Assembly: GCF_014841135.1 (NCBI RefSeq)
Contig: NZ_JACYTN010000001.1
Location: forward strand, 558,001-622,000
DNA from: Paenibacillus arenosi
GTDB lineage: Bacteria > Bacillota > Bacilli > Paenibacillales > Paenibacillaceae
Direction of reading: 5' to 3'
DNA length: 64,000 nt
In this document: piece after piece, positions 60,910-64,000 of the stretch
How positions within the stretch are numbered: position 1 is the stretch's first letter
Layout of the letters: the number at the start of each line of letters is the position of its first letter
Notes under the pieces: model-generated
What the model was told of the DNA's origin: nothing
Database searches by the model: none
What the model saw: the letters and a program-made list of their open reading frames with translations, nothing else
Program-made: the position numbers and the translations under genes

Positions 60910-62121
60910 ATGGTGGTAGCTGAGGACATGATTTATACAGACTGGCTATACTGGTTATTCGTACTTGCAACTTTACTTTTATTTTATGTTGTGCCTTATC
61001 GAGTGAGACCTTATATCTTATTCGCAGGTGGAGTTACATTTTATACGTATTACGCAGGCTCCTTTATATTTTTGCTTTTAAGTGAGGTCATTATTGCACT
61101 GCTGCTCATATATTGGGCGACTAAGAAGTCTAACAAATGGATATACCCAGCAGCTATTATAGGAGCTGTCTTTGTACTAGGTTATTTTAAATATAGTGGC
61201 ATGCTGATTGAAACTTTGCAGGAATTATTTTCGTTTATTAATCAGCCGTTTCTACCATCGGTAGAACAATTAATTTTGCCATTAGGTATTTCTTATTTCA
61301 CATTTGAGTTGATTCATTACTTGGTGGAGCGCAAGCGCGGCAATCTTCCCGAACATAAGCCGATAGGGCTGCTGGCGTTCATCTTCTTCTTCCCGACGAT
61401 GGTTGCAGGTCCAATTAAACAGTTCCAAGTATTCTTTCCGCAGTTGCAGACTCGCTTCCAATGGGAGAATCTCCCGATTGGTATAGGGCGTATCGGAATT
61501 GGGTTATTCAAGAAGCTTGTTCTAGCAGAGAGTATTAAGGTAATAGCAGCACCTATTTATACGGAGGCTGGAATCGCACAGTCGGATTTATCTACACTGT
61601 GGATTGCACTGATTGCTTATACATTCGTCATTTATTTCGACTTCTCAGGGTATTCAGACATTGCAATCGGTACGGCTCGATTGTTCGGTATCGTGGTACC
61701 AGAGAACTTCCGAAATCCATATATGGCGCGCAGCATTGCAGAATTCTGGAATCGGTGGCATATCTCGCTTGGCGCATGGTTGACACGTTATGTGTATTTC
61801 CCGCTAGGAGGCAGTCGAGTATCGCAGCCGCGCGTGTACGTTAACTTGATGTGTACGATGACGGTTTCAGGATTATGGCATGGTGCAGCATGGAACTTTG
61901 TCGTCTGGGGAATGTTCCACGGGGTTATGCTTTGTATTCATCGTTTCTTTATCAAGCAAGTTAAACCAAAGTTCCCGCCTGTTCCAAAATGGTTAAAACC
62001 TGGGACTACCGTATTATCGATCGGGATTACGTTCTTTGGCGTCACGATTAGTAGGGTCTTTTTTGTTTTACCAATTTTAGCAGGATGGGATTTAACACTA
62101 CGGTTGTTCGGCTTTAAATAA
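60910..62121 (+). CDS. MBOAT-family O-acyltransferase (AlgI/PatA-like)
   Basis: 403-residue polytopic acyltransferase moving acyl groups across the membrane for O-acylation of surface polymers. The family core is complete: PLGISYFTFELIHYLVE, FFPTMVAGPIKQF, YFDFSGYSDIAIGTARLFG, then NFRNPYMARSIAEFWNRWHI, and the catalytic His in SGLWHGAAWNFVVWG. About ten helices. ATG 60910 is used; ATG 60928 (MIYTDW) after GAGG is equally possible. Paired downstream with an SGNH-type protein, as in patA/patB and algI/algJ. The acceptor could be a wall polymer, an exopolysaccharide, or the product of the upstream cluster. Confidence 0.9.
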   Translation: MVVAEDMIYTDWLYWLFVLATLLLFYVVPYRVRPYILFAGGVTFYTYYAGSFIFLLLSEVIIALLLIYWATKKSNKWIYPAAIIGAVFVLGYFKYSGMLIETLQELFSFINQPFLPSVEQLILPLGISYFTFELIHYLVERKRGNLPEHKPIGLLAFIFFFPTMVAGPIKQFQVFFPQLQTRFQWENLPIGIGRIGIGLFKKLVLAESIKVIAAPIYTEAGIAQSDLSTLWIALIAYTFVIYFDFSGYSDIAIGTARLFGIVVPENFRNPYMARSIAEFWNRWHISLGAWLTRYVYFPLGGSRVSQPRVYVNLMCTMTVSGLWHGAAWNFVVWGMFHGVMLCIHRFFIKQVKPKFPPVPKWLKPGTTVLSIGITFFGVTISRVFFVLPILAGWDLTLRLFGFK

Positions 62122-62215
62122 TCATTCTACATTTCATTTGTTTGTTATGAAGTCTCATGCTGTATATACAAGTAGAACACGTAAAACAATGGACTAAAGG
62201 AGTGGATGTTAAGAA

Positions 62216-63376
62216 ATGGGTAACTTTTTTCCCTGGAAGTCGCTGTCGGTGTTGATGGTATCCATCGCAACGTTAGGTGTTGTTGGCATTAATCAGTGGG
62301 CAACGCCAATCGTCGAGGATATGCAAAAGGAAGTTGTGAGCCATGCGAAAAAGGAGCTGCGTGTACCCGCGTATGATTCTATTGTCTATATGCCGCTCTG
62401 GATCGAGCATTTAAAGGAGCAGCCTGATAATGGTCGACAAAAAGTTGGTGTGTTTGGACCATCTACGGTATTTGGTACGACGGTTAAGGAAGGTAAAAAT
62501 ACGACTGCGGGTGTACTGCAGCTGCATATGAAAGACAAAACGGTTTATAATCTAGGACTTACAGGTGGCCGCTTCACGGAGACATACGCGATTCTTGCTT
62601 CGATGATCGATGAGATTGATTATGTCGTCTATGAAGTGAACTATGGTATAGCTGTCGTTACTGAAAATGAGCCTGATGTTATGGTTTATCCGACAATGGT
62701 TAGTAAACTTGGTCAAAGCATTCCTAAAGATTGGTTGGATAAATTCCCTGCTAAAAATAAAAGCTCGCTTCCGAGCGATGCGCATAATTGGATGACAGCA
62801 AATGTCCTGAATAACTGGACGCTGTTCCATGACCGTGATGCGCTCAGTTATAAGTTTTTAAAAACACGTACGCCGATGGAGAAGCTTCGTCGTGAAGTGA
62901 AGAAACAGCAGGATGCGAAGAAAGGGGTTAAGCCTGAACCTGCTGTATCTCCGTATCGTGCCTATGATTCATTTAGCAATACGTACAAGGCAAAAGTAGA
63001 TAAACATTTCAAATCTCTCTATACCTGGAAAAAGCCATTTGACCCCAATAATAGCTTCGGCTTGTTCATGATGGAGAAGACGTTGGATTTGCTGAAAGAA
63101 AATAATAAGAAAGCCGTATTCTACTCGGCACCGCTGGACAAGTCGCTCATTACGAACCGTAAGCTGCTTGATTGGAAAGATTACAATAAAGTGATGGGTT
63201 CTTACAAAAAGCTAATTGAGTCTCGTGGATATCCGTATATTGAATTCAACGGTGGTACGAATGTTGTAGACCATAAATACTATCATGATCCTTCGCATAT
63301 GACAGATGCAGGCAATAAGCTGTTTGGCGAAATTCTATACAAGAGGTTGAAAACATATGGAATTACCAACAAGTAG
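62216..63376 (+). CDS. SGNH/DltD-AlgJ-like acyl-transfer protein
   Basis: 386-residue protein anchored by an N-terminal helix (~8-27), with the catalytic part outside. SGNH features: nucleophile Ser in VFGPSTVFG (~84), a glycine in NLGLTGGRF, and the Asp/His pair in YYHDPSHMTDAGN near the end. In AlgX/AlgJ/PatB-type proteins this domain takes the acyl group delivered by the MBOAT partner. GGAGTGGATG region before ATG 62216. It overlaps the next small gene by 20 bases. Confidence 0.8.
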   Translation: MGNFFPWKSLSVLMVSIATLGVVGINQWATPIVEDMQKEVVSHAKKELRVPAYDSIVYMPLWIEHLKEQPDNGRQKVGVFGPSTVFGTTVKEGKNTTAGVLQLHMKDKTVYNLGLTGGRFTETYAILASMIDEIDYVVYEVNYGIAVVTENEPDVMVYPTMVSKLGQSIPKDWLDKFPAKNKSSLPSDAHNWMTANVLNNWTLFHDRDALSYKFLKTRTPMEKLRREVKKQQDAKKGVKPEPAVSPYRAYDSFSNTYKAKVDKHFKSLYTWKKPFDPNNSFGLFMMEKTLDLLKENNKKAVFYSAPLDKSLITNRKLLDWKDYNKVMGSYKKLIESRGYPYIEFNGGTNVVDHKYYHDPSHMTDAGNKLFGEILYKRLKTYGITNK

Positions 63377-63545
63377 TAGGGTAGAAAAGCATAAGGCCAA
63401 ATCATTGCCTTTAGGTCAACAAATAGCTCGTTATTTGCTACTAGGGCTTGTTACACTGGCTGGTGCTGCGATGATGATTATCGTCGTCTTAGGAGTCCTT
63501 TTCTTTTCGGGTGAAACGGCGGAATTTATTTATATGAACTTTTAG
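63357..63545 (+). CDS. Small single-pass membrane protein
   Basis: 62 residues, not recognised. A basic N-terminal ~24 residues, one strong transmembrane helix (RYLLLGLVTLAGAAMMIIVV onward, to ~50) and a short end. ATG 63357 overlaps the SGNH gene by 20 bases, and AGAGG lies ten bases upstream, so it is translated with that gene. Position suggests an accessory subunit of the acyltransferase pair. A terminator follows. Confidence 0.65.
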   Translation: MELPTSSRVEKHKAKSLPLGQQIARYLLLGLVTLAGAAMMIIVVLGVLFFSGETAEFIYMNF

Positions 63546-63586
63546 TAGATTGATCGATGAATTAGTTATCATTCAGAATGATTCAG

Positions 63587-63622
63587 AAAAGCTTGTGGCG
63601 TATAACGCTGCAAGCTTTTTTT
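63587..63622 (+). terminator. Rho-independent terminator after the acylation genes
   Basis: AAAAGCTTG..GCG pairs with CGC..CAAGCTTTT and runs into seven T. Confidence 0.88.
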
Positions 63623-63631
63623 GTTAACTAG

Positions 63632-64000
63632 TTATCGAGTCCATTCCATAATACTTGGTGTAACATATGCCTCAATGAAGCTCGCACCAATAAGCAGAAT
63701 CGTCATAATAACTAATAGTAAGCCGATTCTGGTGCCTTCTCGTTTCCAGTCAACACGCTGCTTAAGTTTAATAAAGCGGGCTGCCCATACTAGTGGTTTC
63801 AATCCTATGGCACCGGCTATTAACAGTGCAGGAATTTCTAATATGCCGTGAGGAAGTAATCCTGCCAAAATGGTTTCGACGGAGCTAAAGGAAGTGGCCA
63901 AGACGGAAATAAACCCGATCATAATCCCGTTAAATAACAAAAACATAATGGTAGGAACGGATAGGAGAAGGCCGCTAGCAGCAATAATGAGTCCAGCCAC
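63632..64000 (-). CDS. spoIIM: Stage II sporulation protein M (3' part)
   Basis: C-terminal ~122 residues of SpoIIM (DUF95 family), the integral membrane scaffold of the SpoIIDMP complex that thins septal peptidoglycan and drives engulfment. Visible are FNGIMIGFISVLATSF, the family motif GLLPHGILEIPALLIAGAIG and a final membrane helix. The frame is open at the right edge and the family is ~210 residues, so the start lies outside; the GTG at the very edge is probably internal. It confirms a sporulating host. Confidence 0.88.
   Translation of the reverse strand: MAGLIIAASGLLLSVPTIMFLLFNGIMIGFISVLATSFSSVETILAGLLPHGILEIPALLIAGAIGLKPLVWAARFIKLKQRVDWKREGTRIGLLLVIMTILLIGASFIEAYVTPSIMEWTR

Overview
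The window looks like a chromosomal segment of a Gram-positive, endospore-forming member of the Paenibacillaceae/Bacillales, most like Paenibacillus. Supporting genes are the 2-oxoacid:ferredoxin oxidoreductase - PduL - MiaB - RicA order, a CotD-type spore coat protein, SpoIIM, a qoxABCD quinol oxidase, CsoR/CopZ, strong AGGAGG-type ribosome binding sites, and GTG/TTG starts. The assignment is by gene content and style only. I saw no rRNA, tRNA, insertion sequence, prophage or CRISPR array.

Layout. 1-5.4 kb: end of korB, pduL, miaB, ricA and an acyl-CoA ligase. 5.6-9.2 kb: thioesterase, then an NAD-salvage pair (pncA, pncB) and an SMP-30 protein. 9.3-16 kb: ldh, a copper module (csoR-copZ, with the operator lying in the promoter spacer), an aromatic-acid-exporter-like protein, glutaminase, a membrane-anchored cytochrome c and a DUF72 protein. 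15.8-19.1 kb: a Fur-controlled ferri-siderophore uptake set (two permeases and a lipoprotein, no ATPase). 19.2-23 kb: a purine riboswitch, the NCS2 purine permease it controls, and a class B penicillin-binding protein. 23-32.4 kb: cotD, a hydrolase, a methyltransferase, a TetR unit with a large palindromic operator, a pseudokinase-PASTA membrane protein, a VTT-domain protein, a small transporter with a structured leader, and a two-component system. 32.5-38.1 kb: qoxABCD, divergent from a CWB2-like lipoprotein. 38.3-42.3 kb: a membrane glycosylation island (GT39, GT2, DUF2304, EamA, GT39). 42.5-49.4 kb: oligopeptide ABC importer (oppABCDF) and uppP.

The most interesting part is 49.6-60.7 kb. 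It is an apparently single transcription unit of eleven conventional genes with one promoter candidate at the front and one strong terminator at the end. It encodes an ABC exporter (ATPase and two ABC-2 permeases), an ATP-grasp ligase, a GT-B glycosyltransferase, two radical SAM/SPASM enzymes, a Gfo/Idh/MocA oxidoreductase, an acyl carrier protein and two adjacent FabH-like proteins. In the first FabH-like protein the catalytic His and Asn positions appear exchanged (Cys-Asn-His). The second lacks the catalytic Cys but may keep His and Asn, which recalls PqsC/PqsB-type heterodimers. I do not recognise this gene set as a described pathway. I infer that it makes and exports a carrier-protein-derived, glycosylated small molecule. 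A perfect Shine-Dalgarno sequence drives an 8-codon minigene in its middle.

After the terminator come an MBOAT O-acyltransferase, an SGNH-type partner and a small membrane protein (a PatA/PatB- or AlgI/AlgJ-like cell-surface acylation set), then the 3' part of spoIIM running off the window. Starts were chosen by ribosome binding site and spacing, so several differ from the longest reading frame. All family calls are from reading the sequence; no searches were run.
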